A stretch of DNA of 64,000 nucleotides from the NCBI GenBank assembly GCA_009792885.1, contig WMCF01000032.1:6118589-6182588 (forward strand). The letters run 5' to 3'. Below are positions 63,405 to 64,000 of this stretch, in pieces. The notes beneath the pieces were generated by a model. It saw nothing but the letters and a program-made list of their open reading frames with translations, was not told the DNA's origin and searched no databases. Source of the stretch: Eremophila alpestris peregrina (lineage: Eukaryota > Chordata > Aves > Passeriformes > Alaudidae). Positions within the stretch are counted from its first letter, which is position 1; every line of letters starts with the position of its first letter. The translations under genes and the position numbers were made by a program.

Positions 63405-64000
63405 AGACTGCAGTTTTCTGTGCCTTGCCTATGTGACAATGACCTTCCTTCAGGTGGCAAATCCTTTGCTGCAGCGTGTGTATGTATCCCCTGACACTGC
63501 CTGCTCCACTGTGTTAATATCAGCATTTCACTGATTTTCTACATCTTTTGAGTCTTGTCATATCCAGGAAGCATCTGGTATTGTTGTGGTGAACCTGTGT
63601 TAGTACAGGGATCTGATTTTTTTCCTGGAGCTGTGTTGCTGGAGTGGTTTTGTTTGTGGAGGTTTTGTCTGAAGTCCCTTCCCTCCTCTCTGGGCTGGCG
63701 TGTCCCTAGGGATGTCATAGCTTCCAAGGGTGTCAAAATCAAATCCCTAGGAGGCTGTGGTGTAAAAGCTGCTTGTGTAGAATCTAAAGTCTTTTCCTTC
63801 CCCTCTGCATTAACTCACATTTGTGTGTGCTTTTGCTCAGTCTGTTTATCAGCCTTTGCTCATCCATCATTATTGATATTTTCAGGTGCTCCAGAATGCC
63901 TCACCCTTGTCTCTAGACACTGCTGACATGAATATTTGATGTTGTCAGCTCACATCTTGCTGCTTTGCCCCTGTTCCATTCCATAACAGTGATCCTGAAG
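63405..64000 (+). other. Presumed MAD1L1 intron to window end
   Basis: Unique sequence. I recognise no exon, repeat or RNA gene. The open frame at 63555-63926 has no recognisable domain and overlaps an opposite-strand frame. Confidence 0.5.

Noticed and set aside
63130..63534. Two abutting open frames that meet at 63327/63328
   Set aside because: They are split by and read through the synthetic adapter palindrome (SLIHI, MCIRDR), so they are artefacts.
1..64000. Bacterial-type features, CRISPR arrays, tRNA or rRNA genes, viral genes, CpG-island promoters
   Set aside because: I looked for spaced direct repeats, tRNA B-box and cloverleaf patterns, polymerase or integrase motifs and CpG-dense blocks, and recognised none. 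By-eye reading could still miss a small RNA gene.

Overview
The window looks like vertebrate, almost certainly avian, nuclear DNA and is nearly all intron. Three observations support this. Fragments of CR1 LINE 3' ends occur on both strands, with the family's signature ending near 'cttccaaccc...ccatgattc'. CpG is scarce throughout, with mononucleotide and AT-rich tracts. The single recognisable coding block is a short exon bounded by canonical splice sites. A passerine is my best guess from the style of the CR1 tails, but the species cannot be fixed by eye. No prokaryotic gene organisation is present. The many open frames of 60-180 codons show no protein-family motif and are spread over both strands, as expected by chance.

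The gene evidence is one 145-bp exon at 49782-49926 on the + strand. I recognise it as an internal coiled-coil exon of MAD1L1 (MAD1, the spindle assembly checkpoint protein that brings MAD2 to unattached kinetochores). It has a polypyrimidine tract and AG acceptor, 48 complete codons plus one split base, and a consensus AAG|GTGAGT donor. I found neither the preceding nor the following MAD1L1 exon. The simplest reading is that 1-49781 lies in one very large intron (at least 49.8 kb) and 49927-64000 in the next (at least 14 kb). This fits a gene known to be very large in other vertebrates.

Layout: 1-16 kb is unique AT-rich intron with CR1 scraps at 3856, 10464 and 16026 (all minus). An oppositely oriented CR1 fragment at 16821 forms an inverted pair with the one at 16026. 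The stretch 17.6-19.5 kb is dense in TAATTA-type and other homeodomain-like motifs and is my best candidate for conserved regulatory DNA. From 20 to 49 kb there is unique intron with two further plus-strand CR1 tails (28873, the longest, and 39755), an A/C-rich tract and several poly-T tracts. The MAD1L1 exon follows. From 50 to 64 kb there is more intron with a 35-bp tandem duplication at 53780.

The clearest anomaly is technical. Positions 63307-63344 are two head-to-head copies of the 19-bp Tn5 mosaic end, which is the Nextera mate-pair junction adapter. It is embedded between two identical 60-bp copies of local sequence, so this is adapter contamination and false duplication in the assembly, not biology. 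I found no evidence for an undescribed genetic system. The remaining observations are candidate enhancers, repeat structures and cryptic exons, graded accordingly.
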